Source of the DNA: Rhyzopertha dominica
Taxonomy: Eukaryota; Arthropoda; Insecta; Coleoptera; Bostrichidae
DNA length: 64,000 nt
NCBI GenBank assembly: GCA_025024175.1
Contig: QCXZ01000064.1
Coordinates: 53,713,325 to 53,777,324, forward strand
Reading direction: 5' to 3'
Positions within the stretch are counted from its first letter, which is position 1, and every line of letters starts with the position of its first letter. This document shows positions 1 to 25,300 of this stretch, piece by piece. The position numbers and the translations under genes were made by a program. The notes beneath the pieces were generated by a model. It ran no database searches. It saw only the letters and a list, made by a program, of their open reading frames with translations, and was not told where the DNA came from.

Positions 1-502
1 GATGAAACCATTATCTGATTCCAGCTGGAAATCAAAGTTTAAACGGTCTGTAATTTAATAGATATACAAAATGAGTTACTAGGTTGAAAGAGATTTGTAA
101 TAAGAATATTTTCACTGCATGTCTGAAATTTATCTCAATTTATTGCCTAACCACTTAACAGTNTTGGTATTATTTACTTTGTTTAGTATTATTTATTTAT
201 GGTCTGATATATTATAATTTTTGGTGTAGCTAGGAAAATACTCTTCATGCAAATTTGTTAGAAAATTATCTATGCATGAATTTAGACAGGTCTTACTATG
301 GACAGTGCTTCTCAAGTTATAAGTGAGGAACAAATCAGAGAACTTTGTTAACATTTTCACACATAAAATCAACATTCCAATCGCTAGCGATAACTATACA
401 GTACTGATGTGTTACATATTAAATCAATACAATAGCTCGGTTTTTCGTGCCAATAAGTCTATAAGACATTTCATTTCAAATAATGAAGTTGGTGTCAACT
501 TT
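1..502. other. Left edge, no clear gene; possible esterase exon at 1-47
   Basis: No long open frame is convincing here. On the minus strand a pyrimidine-poor but acceptable acceptor (cag at 48-50) precedes about 15 open codons reading xRLNFDFQLESDNGF at 1-47. This resembles the YRFxxDxxLN stretch of the penultimate exon in the complete neighbouring esterase, so it could be a downstream exon of the truncated esterase gene. The match is short and the preceding exon is not found, so this remains a guess. Confidence 0.25.
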
Positions 503-523
503 CAGTATAACAGAAAGTCCTTC

Positions 524-3014
524 ATTGATTGATTGAATCAGCGTACGGTAGGCATTTCTGTCGCTCCCGGATATACCGCCGGGCCGGCTACGTCTACGCT
601 GGGTTGGAGGGGTGACACGCTTGTTGCTAGTGGGCTCCTACATAGCGCATGTTACAGGAGTTTGGGGATTGGAATGGGAAGGTTTTCAGGGCATCCAACT
701 ATCAGATACTTTTTATTAGCCTCCGTGTTGGATGATAGCTTAGTTCGGCTGCATTGTTCTTGTTCTTCCTCGGACGAGCTGCTGTCTGAGATTGTATATA
801 GCTTTAATACTTCTTTATTTATTGTTTTCTTGTCTTTTGCGATTTCTGACCACTGTTCTTTAGTTACGCTTTATTCTGCTATGATTCTCTCCACCGTTCT
901 CCACTTGTAGCACGGTCATCCTACTTTGAGCTTGTTGCTGTTTTCCACGCCTTTCGCAGTATATGGGAAGCTTCGCAGGGTGCATTCGGCCAGCGAATGC
1001 TTTTCTTAGATGTTTCCGTGTTTGATGTTGGCTTAGCGCGGCTTCATTGATCTCCTCATGTCAGGTGATGTTTGAGGTTGCTTAGAGATTTAAGACTTCT
1101 TCAATTATTATTTTCTTGTCTTTTTCAAGCGGCATTCATGATTCATGTTTCCTTTTTTGACTGCCCTTTCGTGATGATGTCGATGCTTCTTTCGGTGTTT
1201 TCATATGTGTTTATCCGTTCGCTTCCTAGAGAGTTTGGTCTAACGTGAGTTGTGGCTTTCTTTTTAATTTCTCTTAAAAGGTGTTTGTGTTGCTGTTGGT
1301 GATTTGTTCGACATATTTTTGGTAGTTTTGGGTCATGCTTATCTAGATACACGAATTTCTTCACTGTAACGACAATCACAATAACAATGTAAACACAAGA
1401 TCATAACACGAGAACAGATCATGAACTTAAAATCTTAGAATTCACAATAATTGTTTGATTCCTGTTTGTGTTGCTGTTTCTTGATGGTATCGACACTTTG
1501 AGTGATTTCGTATGTGCTTATCCATTCGCTTGTTGGATCTCTAGATGGGGTGATATTACTCCACTCATCTTGTGTCTTAGTATCTTTTCTTTTCTATACA
1601 GTGGAGCTTCTTTAGGACTATCCCAACTTTTTGTGACTGGATTTGTTTACATGTTTTCCTGGTTTCTGTACAATTATTTCGCACTGTCATAGCGCTTTCT
1701 TACTTATTGCTTCTTTCTGTTCTTGTCGCTATGATTTCTTTTTCCAGTTTTTCTTCTTCTTTTTCTTGGGCGATTTTTGTGTTCTTATTGGGTAATGTTT
1801 CCCCATATATTTGGTAACTCAATGTGCTTCGAAAGCGGTTGCTGTCTCCCGAGATTTTCTGTACCACAATTGTGTGTGATTTCTTGTATACATTTTTTTT
1901 TAGAAGCACGGAACTACTTCACTGTTATGACACCAACAATAATGACAACACAGGAACCTAACACTAGAACACATTATGAAGAGATCTAAGAGTTGATAGC
2001 AATTGTTCGTTATGTCGCCGATCCTGAGCTAACCACAAACTATATTAATATTTGGGCTTATATACATTGGCAGCATATTCCCTTTTCCTTATACATCTAT
2101 CTTATTGTCTTCTTTCATTGATTCGTTGTTACCCGTAAGAGACTTTTTATGTTTGTTTTTCTAAAAGAACGTCTGGAAAGACGAAAGTAGTTTTTATTAT
2201 TTTGCTGGTTAGTTGTTCGTTCTATACTTGTTCGTACTGCGGTATGTATTTTTTTTAACAAGTCTCTAGGTTTCTCTAGGTTTTATTACCCTAATTGTTG
2301 ATTTGTTTTTACTGTAAGAACGTCTAGAGAGACGAAAGCCGTTATTCTTGTTTTGTGGGTTAGTTGTTTATTCTACTTGTTAATACTATGGCGTTTAAGT
2401 TTATTATTAATATTATTTCTTTTTAAGATCGTACTAAAGTTCATTTATCGCGCGTAAGGCAGATGGGGGTATCTACGTTTGGTCTATTTTTAGATATATT
2501 GCTTTTGCTCCGTTTTTTTACACTTTCAGGGCCTGTTCTTTGTCTATCTTCAAGGTCTGACAATCTGGGGTGGTTCGTTTCTACCTGCGTTTGACTATTT
2601 CAGCCCCAAAATACGCTCACTGTAACGTTATATCGCACAAAATCCCGCACTTGGTTATACCAAGAGAGAGAAATGATACGTACTGTTGTTATTTATGCAC
2701 ATGCAACATACTTAGTAATTATTATGTTAGTGAATTATTTTTCTACTGTCTTATCTTATTTTAGTTCCTGTTGCATTCGGTGTGCCTGGTAGGGTGTTCC
2801 CTCATTTGGTCCAGCTACGCTCAGGTAACAGGTATTCACCTGGATTATCAGGTGTGCCACCACTTTTACCATGTTAAGCACTTGTCCCCCACCTTATGGC
2901 CGTGCAACACTTACTAAATGTGGTTTAGTTGTTTATTAATTACACATAAGGGAGTAAAAATCAAAGAGCCGTTCGGGTGCACGTCCTTATCCGAGAACCG
3001 CTCAAACCGAACTC
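524..3014 (-). mobile_element. 2.5-kb interspersed element, copy 1, with 21-bp target duplication
   Basis: The 21-base string at 503-523 is repeated exactly at 3015-3035, so 524-3014 is an insertion of 2,491 bp. The left end carries a short ATTG/TTGA tandem tail, like the 3' tail of a non-LTR retroelement read on the minus strand. The minus strand holds Lys/Glu-rich open segments (1700-1909 with EEEKLEKEIIATRTERSNK; 1143-1379 with ERINTYENTERS), and related tandem modules repeat inside the element. Another duplication of about 150 bp holds the AACGTCTnGAnAGACGAAAG motif at about 2167 and 2319. A TATA-like GTATATAAGCCC sits at about 2050-2065 (minus). A second copy lies at 58.0-61.0 kb. I see no reverse transcriptase, so it is probably non-autonomous or an unrecognised family. 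It lies on the downstream side of the partial esterase. Confidence 0.8.
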
Positions 3015-3274
3015 CAGTATAACAGAAAGTCCTTCGTGTGTGAAAATATTTTGACCTCAATGATCTATTTCAGCTTAGCAATTCACTTTGAGGAACTGAT
3101 TTTAAAACCGTTATATTAGTTGTGTAATGTGATTATATTTCACAAATTTGAAACAAAAACATTCATTTATGACAAGAACCACCATCCTTGCACTTCAATT
3201 GATTTTGATTGTAGTTTCTAAAGTTCGTCTCATTTGAATATATCAGAACAATGAGATTATTTCCTTCGACTTAC

Positions 3275-10247
<6,973 letters not shown>

Positions 10248-12981
10248 TGTTGTATTAAGTATAGTGTAGAACCGTTAGGTATATACACTTTCGTTAATAG
10301 ATAAGGATAGATAATGTTAATAAGTTTTAATCATTGACCTTTGGTAAAATAAAAACTCTGTGATTGCAAATCGTAAATATTTTATATTCTTGCACTTAGG
10401 AATAGGTAGGTATTACCTGTTATTGCTTAGTCATTCATAATTAGGCTTGCCAGATTGGTTTTAAAAGAACATAAGTATGAGGCAACATGGTGAAACCTAA
10501 GTGTTAGTAAGGAAGTATAAGACTATTACGACTAAAGATACTTTATTGATTATTGCTACTTCGACAAATGTAAGTTACAACTAGTTTACAATGTTTACTT
10601 TCTGTGTGACAAAAGTTTAACTGGTGATAAAATGAGCTTTAATTATGTTTTGCAGTATATTCTTAGTATCAATTAGTCAAATAATGTATAAGTAATTATA
10701 AAAATTATGACACTTTGTTATACAAGAAATACTTACTGAATATGAAGAACAATATAGCAAAAACATTTCGATCATTTTTTGCTGGGTAGGTAGATGCTAA
10801 ATCTGCAACCCAAAACTTATGTTCTTACTTTTCTCTGGTACACGATTTTGTTTTTGGAATTTAGATGAAATGTTAGTGTGTTCTCATACTAAAGGTCGTG
10901 ATTCATACCCAGCTCATACCATGGGTCTCATATCAACCGACAATCCTAGCTCATATAATTATATCCCCGTCAACTTTGCAGATACCAATTGTTAGGCTAC
11001 TTTGTGAGCCAAACATTTTTCTGTTTACGGTTGTTATTGATGTCCATCATAATCTATCTATCTATAACAGTTGTTAAACACACTTATATTCAACCAGATA
11101 AATAGATCTCTGTGTTCAAGTGATTTTTTTTATCACATCGACCTTTTGCTTGACACTTTTACAGTTAATAAATCTACAGTTCTACATATTTGGCTGATTT
11201 TCTTAAAAAAGACATCTGTAAACTGCAATATATTTGTTTTTAGCATTCAGCCATTCATATTAATAGTGTACTGTTAATTAAGTAAATTCTTGTTACTAAC
11301 AAACCAATCACCAGTGGCATACTAGCATGTATCTAAGGCATCTAGCTAGTAAAAGTAAGCTATTAATTCAAATATGTTATTTTCTCTGGAAGGTGATTTT
11401 TTTTCACTTCAATTTATACACTTGCGAGTGTCCCAGAAAACCATGTTGCAGCACTGCTTTGTTTTGATAAAACCTTTTAATATTGCAGAATATTATGCAA
11501 AATCTGCTGTGCTTGACAAGTCTTATCAGGCACCGATAAAATGGCGGCCGTTCGTGTTTGTTTACACCGTCGGTACGTGTTCCAAATACTCAGTTATTTA
11601 CTTATATATCCCTATTTTTCCTAATCCAAGGGTGCATTATAGTAAAATGTTAATTTTTACCATCTACATTGTTAAATTATATAACACAATATGTGGTCAT
11701 AATATAGAGTAGGAAAAGTTGATGTGTCGGCAATTAACAAAATGTAGATACTTAGTACCAGTACAGAACACACAGTTGAGTCATTAAATCGGTAACATAT
11801 TCAGATGGATTACTTTGGTTTATATATTTCTATGAAAATAAAATAAACATCTAGGTATTGCAATTTTTTATCTTTTTTTAACCTTTTTTCTGTACTTTGC
11901 AAAAGAATTGGGAACAATGCAAGCAAAGCGAACAACTGATGCACCAATGAAAAACCGAATCTGTTGAAGAGTGATGTATTTGACCCTCCATATTTTAATG
12001 AGATTAATAAATCTTTGTGTATGCTACTGCAAAAAGTCGATTAATTTTTGCATAAATATTTCTTTGTTATAGCAAGTCGAAAATTAATTGTCATTCTAGC
12101 TGGCAACACTGTTCGGTACTCCAGCATAGACTTCTGAACTTCTCCTGTACCCCTTCTCGCAATGTATCTTTTAGCGCCATCTAATGATAATAGCGTCAAT
12201 TGCATAGCCTCAAGAGCCATGTATATTTTAATTTTAACTAGGGCTCATTTTAGTCGAACCGAACTGAATCGAATATAAATTGCTTTTTTTATCCTCTTCA
12301 TCACTTCAGTTTATCTTATTGGCAGTACACGTTACATAGTTATTGATAACATTAACTTGATTAGCTTCTTACTACTTATAAAAGAAAGAAAAAAATGTAT
12401 GATAATATATATTGAACAAGATGTTTTACACATATAAATAAAGTATTTTAAAAACCGATATTTTTGTTTTGGAACGAATACTGTAACCAAACCGTTATTT
12501 ATTTTCTTTATTAGAACCCGAACGAAAACTGGAACCAAAAAAATAAAGGTTTGAAGCCCCGATTTCAACATTCATAATTCTCAAAATAAAAAATTATGAG
12601 TTACAAATCCATTCTGATGAAATGTGAAATAGTATGTCACTATTTTTTTTGGTAAAGAATAATTATTTAAAATAAAATAAACTAAGTCTTTCCTGTAAGG
12701 AGTATTCTGCATTTCTTTCTATTCGGCAAGACAAAAAAATGTAAAATTTATTTATAAAATGTTTATTTGAAATCCATAATCGATATTACTTGATATTTAC
12801 CATATAATTTTTACTATCAACAGTAGTAGGCTAATAAATGTGCTCTCAAGATTATGGTGAACCAACTAATTTATTTACATTCAGCTACATTTAAGTTAGT
12901 CCATATATTACACCACACCATTCATTAAACATATTAATAATAAGTAGAAGAGATAAAAGTAGATCAAAGAATATATGCAAA
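10248..12981. other. Intergenic, between the two esterase genes
   Basis: AT-rich sequence between the 5' end of esterase A and the 3' end of esterase B. The open frame at 11374-11712 (plus) has no recognisable motif and I do not call it. The promoter of esterase A must lie just above 10247, and the poly(A) region of esterase B just below 12982. No clear core promoter element is visible. Confidence 0.6.
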
Positions 12982-17665
<4,684 letters not shown>

Positions 17666-18094
17666 GTTTGCTTTGGAGTACGAAACAATTGTTATGCTTA
17701 ATGGCCACTGATGTTAATGAGGTGCAGTGATAATTTGATATCTAGACTCATTATAATTAATATTCGCCATCGAAGGTCCTCGAGTAGGTCGTAATACAGT
17801 AGCGTCGGCACAAACGGGTACCTACCTACCTACTACCGTTGAATGAATATTATTATTATTATTATTATTCAGACAACGCTACTACTCTGCTACATGTTAA
17901 TGTGAATTGCAAATTAATTATTTTTTACTTTACTATGTATGTTTGGGTTATCCAAATCTCCCAATAGACCAATTTGTTAATGATGTTTTCTTATCCATGT
18001 AAATGAAATATCCATTCAGAAATGTAATAATATTTTAAATGACGGCGAAAAGTGAAAAGTGCAACGAATTATATGATCACCGATATGTAACATC
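17666..18094. other. Intergenic, upstream of esterase B
   Basis: Contains a short TTA microsatellite at about 17848-17870 and presumably the esterase B promoter. Nothing else is recognised. Confidence 0.5.
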
Positions 18095-18097
18095 TTA

Positions 18098-19022
18098 AGC
18101 CTCTCCCACATCTGACGAACGTTTGCGCTCGCTCGCGCTGCCGAGAAACGTTTGTCACATGTGGGAGAGCATTCGCCGCGAGCGCGAGCGGTTGGAAATG
18201 GGTGCGAATGCGAGCGAGCGCGCTCCATCGGTTGTCGGTAAATGAAAAAAGATCAAAGGGAAATCTTTCCTGCGAGCGCGCACGAACGTTTCAATGTGGG
18301 AGGGACAACGAATGCACTGCAACGTTTTCCGCGAATGTATATTAGTTGCCATGTGTCTGGAGTGGTGTTTAAATGTGTGTCGCCTAATTACTAGTTTTAG
18401 ATACGTTGATAATGAATAATAATAGAAATGTAGTAGTTGCGGCCGCTACGTATATTGTTTTACATAAATTTAAAACTACTTTGACACCCTGTATCTTCGT
18501 TAATTTTGAGTTTTCAAAACAATCGTATAAGACCTTCATTATAACATTCATTTTTGGAGTAAAATCATCTAAATATTTGCTAATCATTTCCGGACACCCT
18601 GTATATTAAATTAATTTTTTTTATTCTGGTAAAGGGGAAGTTTTTATAATAATAATAAATGATAATAATAAATAATAATAAAATTAAAACTAATTATTTT
18701 CCTCTTGTCCACTTCATCAGTTTCCATACGGTATACTTTTTAGTAAGAATATGTATAGTTTCGCTAAATAATAAAGACACATTTACTCTTTCGACATAAT
18801 TGAAATTTGCTAAACCTTCCGCCAAACTATGCACGCGTTCCGCTTATACTACAGCAGACTGCTAGCGAGTGGAGCGTCTGCTAATGCTAGTAACCATAGA
18901 AATGTTGCTCATATGTGGGAGCTTGTCGGAAACGTTCGTTAACGTTGCTGGCAACGTCGCGCGCGACCGCGAATGCTAGCAGCGCGAGCGAACGGAAACG
19001 TTCGTCAGATGTGGGAGAGGCT
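18098..19022. mobile_element. DNA transposon with GC-rich terminal inverted repeats
   Basis: The ends AGCCTCTCCCACATCTGACG and its complement form inverted repeats of roughly 50 bp that continue into CGCTCGCGCTGC. A 3-bp TTA duplication flanks the element (18095-18097 and 19023-19025). The inner ends repeat the word ATGTGGGAG at several places, giving subterminal repeats. The 925-bp body is AT-rich with no transposase frame, so it is non-autonomous. It lies between esterase B and INTS8. Confidence 0.85.
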
Positions 19023-19025
19023 TTA

Positions 19026-19330
19026 GAGGTTAGTGTAAGTGTACGTGATATTATTTTTTCAGTTCAGTGGAATTTTCTAACCAAAGTGTAACATTGACAA
19101 CATCGCTAGATATCCATCATAATTTTATAAATGTCAATGTCACTTGCCATGGTCGTCATACGCAGAGAAAAGTCATATGTGTTTTTAAACATTTTGACAG
19201 CCATCGTTCGCCGCCATACGAAGCCTAACCTCAAATTCAATCTCTAATGTTTTGTTTCACTACTCCTTGTCTTTAATAATCATATTTACAGTAATTATTG
19301 GATAAAATAATGTGAGATAAGAATACAAAA
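19026..19330. promoter_or_regulatory. INTS8 upstream region
   Basis: About 300 bp between the transposon and the INTS8 start. It should hold the core promoter and 5' UTR. No TATA box is apparent, as expected for a housekeeping gene. Confidence 0.35.
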
Positions 19331-22300
19331 ATGGATGTCGATCTACTGAGGCCAGGAACAGTTCCAATTTCACCAGATACAGTACTGTGGTTTGAGTTCT
19401 TGTTGAACGAAGATTTGCTGCGAAAACATCTACAGAAACCATCGTGTGGTATTGATTTTACAAACGATATTGGTTGTGTTTAAATTAATTATAAATATGA
19501 TTTTAGATCCTTCACCAACAGACCTAATAAATACTTTCTTTAATGCAATTCTTGAATCGATTAAAAATGAAGTAAAGCTACCTATGGAACTGGAGAATGG
19601 TGATCAGTTAGGAGCTATTGAAACATATATAAATCCAGAATCCAAGTCTTCGTTAAAGAAATTTGCCTTAAAAATCCTTTCTCTGAAGGTTGCTGCACAT
19701 CTGAAATGGAATTTAAGTGAGTTTTTTTAATAGGTGCTGCTAATAGGTAACGAATCCCTGAATGTAGAACCTATCATATACACATGTGTAGAAGATGTAA
19801 TAAAATATGAAGAGTTGACATCAGTTGATAAATCACTAGTGTGTCTTATTTTCGTTGAAATTACAGGGTGTCCCAGTAACTATTAATATTAGAGAGCTGC
19901 GGTTTGCATGTTACTGTCTTACTTATTTGTTGTGAATTGAACTGTACCATCGCCATTTTTTGTCACCTTTTGTTTCAAAGCTATAGCCAACCTTTAAATT
20001 ATGTAACATTTCTTCAGTTCCCAATATCTTGATTGGGTATATAGATATGAAAAAAAACTAAAGACATTTTTTATAGATATTTTTGTTTTAAATCCATTGG
20101 AATATTCTGAGTTATTTAGGGGGTTATGTTTTTGAGATATAATACAAACATGTTTACATGGAAACCATAGTGGCCTTTGGTATGATCAAAAAGACCTGCT
20201 TATCTGATTAAGAAAATATATATATTGTTAGGTTCATTTTTATTAATTTTTATACTATTCCAGTGAATGTAGTAATTTAGTTGGATTTTATGTATATTAT
20301 GTGATGCTAAGCAATGCAACAATCTCCAAATAAATAATGATTTTTATTAGTAGCATGGCATCTTGGATACCTACAAAAAAAACTGCATGATCGCTTATGT
20401 ATGTATCCAAATAGTCACATGTGCTAAAAAAAAATTAATAGTACTAGAATTTTTGAAAATAACCCCAACATTTCTTAATTAAAAAAATAGAGCTTTTTGA
20501 CTAACAATTTGTATCTACGTACCCAAGCGATATATTGAGAAATGTTACATTATTCAAAATTTGGCTATAGTTTTAAAACAAGACGATATGGTCATGCTCT
20601 ATCTCAACTCACAACAAAGTAAGATGGTAATGTCGAAACCGCAACCCTCTCGCTTTAATAGTTACTGAGATATCCTACAATTACAATGAAAATGGGGCCC
20701 CTATATTTACCATAAAATGACTAATAATGTGTAAAAGGTCATTTAATTTAATAAGTAATAATCAGGTAGCTATGTAACTATTCTGCCATCCGACCGTTAC
20801 TATTAAATTATCAGTAGTAATGAAACGTTTATTTGCTACAGATGTTTTAAAAACCCTACCGTTTAAAACACAGTTGAGTATTTTTGAAGATTTATTATAT
20901 TTTGCCAACAATCAAATACCAGTGGATGTAACAAACCTTCCAGAATATGACAGCAATAACGTATCTGATGCATATCTTTTTGCATTGCTTGTTTACCACC
21001 GATGGATTATAAAAACAGCAATGTATGGCATGCGTTTAAATGGACATCCAAAAGCTGCTGTGTAAGCATACAGAGATAGCTATCTGTACTTTATTAATAT
21101 TTGTCATTATTTGCAGAAACACTGGTGAAATAACTGTGGAAGAAAGCATACTTTGTTCACAAGAAAACTTAAGTAAAAGTTTGTCGTTTTTAACTAATGT
21201 TTTAACTTGGGACAGTATACCGCAACTGCTTACATTTGATTGTTTTTTGATGCTAAAAGAAAACAGCAATGAGGTACAAACTGACTGGACATGTGCGGTT
21301 CCCATACCAAAAGAAGAATTGCAGGCTCAAATACATTTTGATCTAGGATGTTTTTTCTTCTATAAAGAAAATTACAGTTTAGCCACTATACATTTTACAC
21401 AGAGTCGAGATATGCTTAGAAGTTTACGTGATGCCGTTGGCTTTCATACAATTGAACCTGAAGATTTGGATGGGTACATTGTCGCCTGTAACGGTGGGGA
21501 AACACCAAAGAACCTTCATCAGCAATTAAGGATTAGTGTTACAAACCATTACAAAGTGAGTACCTTATTATAAAGACTAAAATGAAACAAAGATAATCTG
21601 AAAACGTTATTAAATTTTTTTGAGGTTTTGTATTCTTCTGTATTGTATCGCAACTTCCAAAACATATACTTTCTTGTTGCATACAGTGTTTGAATGCTAT
21701 TTTTCTTGAGCGTGTATTGGTGCGTAAAGATATCGGTGTAGAGACATCGTTAATATGTACTTAGATGTCAATAGATGTCTCCATAAATAATCTCACAAAT
21801 CAAGTTGTATTAAAATGTCATTAATAAAAACTGCACGTCATTTGAAAATTTTAATAATTATTATTTATTCAACAATACTTTACATGGTGTTTAGCATTGG
21901 TAATTGCTTTAATGTTTACAACTTCCTAAGCTGTTTGATTTTTTCAAAATCATTCTTATAAGTGCATATAGTAATAAAATTTAAAAAGAGATTTTTTATA
22001 AAAATGGATTAATTATTATGTATTAGATAAGAGGAATATATTTTGTCGCATTATATTGAGTATCTTTTACTTACTGNTTTCCAGTACAAATGAACTATGT
22101 CATGTTGACACTACAGTTACTGATGGGCTGCTAGTACAATGTTCAAAAGCAAACTTGTTTTTATTATTATGAAACCAGCTGTACTTGAACACAAACTGTG
22201 TATTTATTTTTTTAAACTATATATTTATACTATTATATTTTACTAATTAATAACAATAAGTGAACAAAAAATTGCACACTTTTCTTTCAGTTATAACAAA

Positions 22301-25300
22301 GGAATGAATAAAATCTGTACCATTGAAATTATAACATTTTTCGTAAACTAAGCAGAATTTTTCAATATTCTTGAAATATTTTACATTTGAAGGAACTGTT
22401 TTAACTGATTTGATTAATTCATGTAAATGTTACAGGGCACCGTAACAATTTTGCAGCGGGACAATATTCAAAAAGAAATACCAATTTGCTATAGAACCAT
22501 TCTAGAATTAGACATTCAAGGGGCCACATCTAGTGGAAAGTTTACCGTTGCTAGGGACTTACTGTCTAAAATTCAAGCACTGAACACGATACGTTGCATT
22601 TTAGATCAGAAAGCAGCTTTTCATTGCAGTCCCGTTACCCCAAAAAATGTGGATACATTCCTATGGGTAGATAACATGGCGGAATGTGACTACTATTAAT
22701 ACGACTCATTCATTTAATTTGATTTTAGGCTTTGGGTAGCACTTGGCGGTCTTTTAGCGAAGAGGATAGGAAGATCATCAAATCATTCTGCCTTCAAATG
22801 GTTTTAGACCATGAAATTCCAGATTTACTAGATAAAATTAGAGGGAGTGAAGTTCTTAATGATATGTTAGATAAACGGGATGTTCAGTTTATCAACAAAG
22901 CCACTGTAGACATTCAGATTCCTGAATGTCTGAAATGTTCAGACTGGGATATGTTCGAATTTACGCATAAAAGTAAAATTATCAAGGTATATGCATTTTT
23001 TTTCCTTAATTTGAAGATTTCAGGAAACCCCAAGTTGGAAATTAAGACAATAGAGCAACAGATCATATCGTCATACAATCCAAAAGAACTGACTGAGTTA
23101 CTGAATAAGCTCAGCTCAAGAAACTTAAACAAAGCAATATGGAAGATCAATCCACGTTGGGAGCTTCCTATTCCTTTGCAAAGTGTCCTTACTAGTTTAC
23201 CCAGAGGTGTGTACAAGTTTTTCTAATAATGTAAAAAGAAATTGCATGTTCTACTATTACATCAACTACTTTGGCTTTTAGGATTCCTTCAAGACTTTGG
23301 CTTCCTAATGCTTGCCAAGTCCAGGGAATTGATGCTTCGAAAAGACTGGAACTCATCCTTAGAACTTCTGCAGATCCTTCAGACTGAATTGCAGTCTGCC
23401 AGTGGAAGTGCTGTTGCAAAACTGAGCCGTTTGATTAGCTGGGAAATGTTGTTGGTGCAAATAAGCAAGCTACTGGAAGAATGGCCTGCTCCACATTTAG
23501 GTAAAGACTTATTGTTTAAGATGCAAGGCAGACTTGATAGTCCAAAACCACTATAATTAAGATTTCTCTATGATCCGGACTTCCTATTTGAAACATCGTA
23601 TACTTTGTCATTTGAATTTTACGAGTTCTTGTAATTCAGATGTGACATGATTTGACTAATGTCTTTTACAAAACTGTATCTGCTTATACATAGTGTGTAC
23701 TGCAATATATAGATGAAGCCGATGGTGCCAAAAAAACAGCAAGCTATTTATAATGTCACTTCAATTAACACAAAAAAATGGCCATACAATTTAGAAATGA
23801 TACTTCACAATTTATTATACAGAAAGATACATTTGCATCAACTGTTGCTTAGTTTAGTGAGGTTTTGTTTTATAAAGTTTTTGTTTGCTTTATGAAGTTC
23901 ATATTAGTTCATGAAATTATTGTGTGTTTTATGAAGTTTGAATTTATAAATTTTGTGCAAAGGTTAAGGTTTTGATAGGGTTACTTTTAATTGCCCTGGA
24001 TTATCAAGTCTACAAAGTAATAATAATAAGTATATAAAAAATATTTGAAGACATAAGGTCAGTTTCTTTTCTCTATTTTAAGCTAAAATCAACTAATTCA
24101 TATACTTTACTTTAAGGTGTTGACATGGTTGCTAGGTTGATTTTAGCTAAAAATATCAACTTTAATAAAGAGAAGAGAAACTAACCTATAAACTTTAATA
24201 TAAAATAGTTGAAGGGAGTATTCTATGAAACATTTTAAGAGGAGTCTGTTTATAAAATTTTTTGATGTGTTCTCTATGTGAGTCTCAAAATAGACAAAAA
24301 ATCTAGTTTTTAAACCAATACTTTTTTGAAAGAAACATAGGGCCGGTTTCTCTTCTTTATTTTAAGCTAAAATCATTTCTGTATTTAAAATCTAAACCAA
24401 TCATATACCTTAATTTAAGGTATGGTATATATAGTTACAGGGTTGATTTTAGCTAACATCAACTTTAACAATGAGAAAAGAAACCGGCCCATGGTCATTA
24501 TTAATTCAAACACTGCCAAAAATTTTTAATTTGACCTTTCAATCAAAGTAAATAACCATATTGGCAAGAAAGCGAGATGTTATAGAAACAATATGCTCAC
24601 CTGATAATATCTAAACTGATCAAAAAAGATGTAACTACTAAATATACATATGGTGAGTGCTTTCAGACTGCAAATTCATCCTATAACCTGAAATGTTAGT
24701 TAAAATACTTATCACATATTTTGAATACCCATGTGCAACAAAAATAATTGTAATGTGATAAGGAAAATTATTTTTTTTCACTAACTATAAGTTGTATAAA
24801 AAAACGACAAGACTGAAAATTTTATGAACCAACTAAAGTAGTAAGAAAAACATTTTTATTGGACATACATAGCTAAAATAGAAAAAAGTCCAAAACAAAT
24901 ATAAGAAGGGATTGCTAATTCCTAACTTCAGAAACATAACTTGAAGAAAAAATGTTACCACAAAATAGCCTTCAAATACCTAATTGATAATATGTACCAA
25001 AATTCAAATGTAACTTGCAAATTTTCTACATATAAAAAACTAGAAATATTGGCCGTTTTAAGACTCCAATTACTTCAAATGACAGATTATTTTAAATGAT
25101 TGTTAAAATAGTCAGTTAATGAGTATCTGACGTCCCATTTTCATTAAAATTGTAGGGTATCTTGGTTAATGTTATGAAGGTTGCATTTAAACATTACTGT
25201 TTCGTTGTAAGATTTACTATACCATTGCCATTTTTATATTGCCTTTTATGTTAATGCTGTAGCCAACTTTTGAAGAAACTTACATTTCTTCAGCTCTTGT

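Noticed and set aside
533..910. Plus-strand 125-aa frame
   Set aside because: It lies antisense to the conserved minus-strand modules of the mobile element and has no recognisable domain.
11374..11712. Plus-strand 112-aa frame between the esterases
   Set aside because: No motif, no splice or codon signal; composition is that of AT-rich noncoding DNA.
22973..23023. Reading through the short INTS8 intron as coding, since the frame stays open
   Set aside because: The stretch encodes a hydrophobic VYAFFFLNL run unlike the family, and has a usable donor and acceptor in phase, so I treat it as a 51-bp intron.
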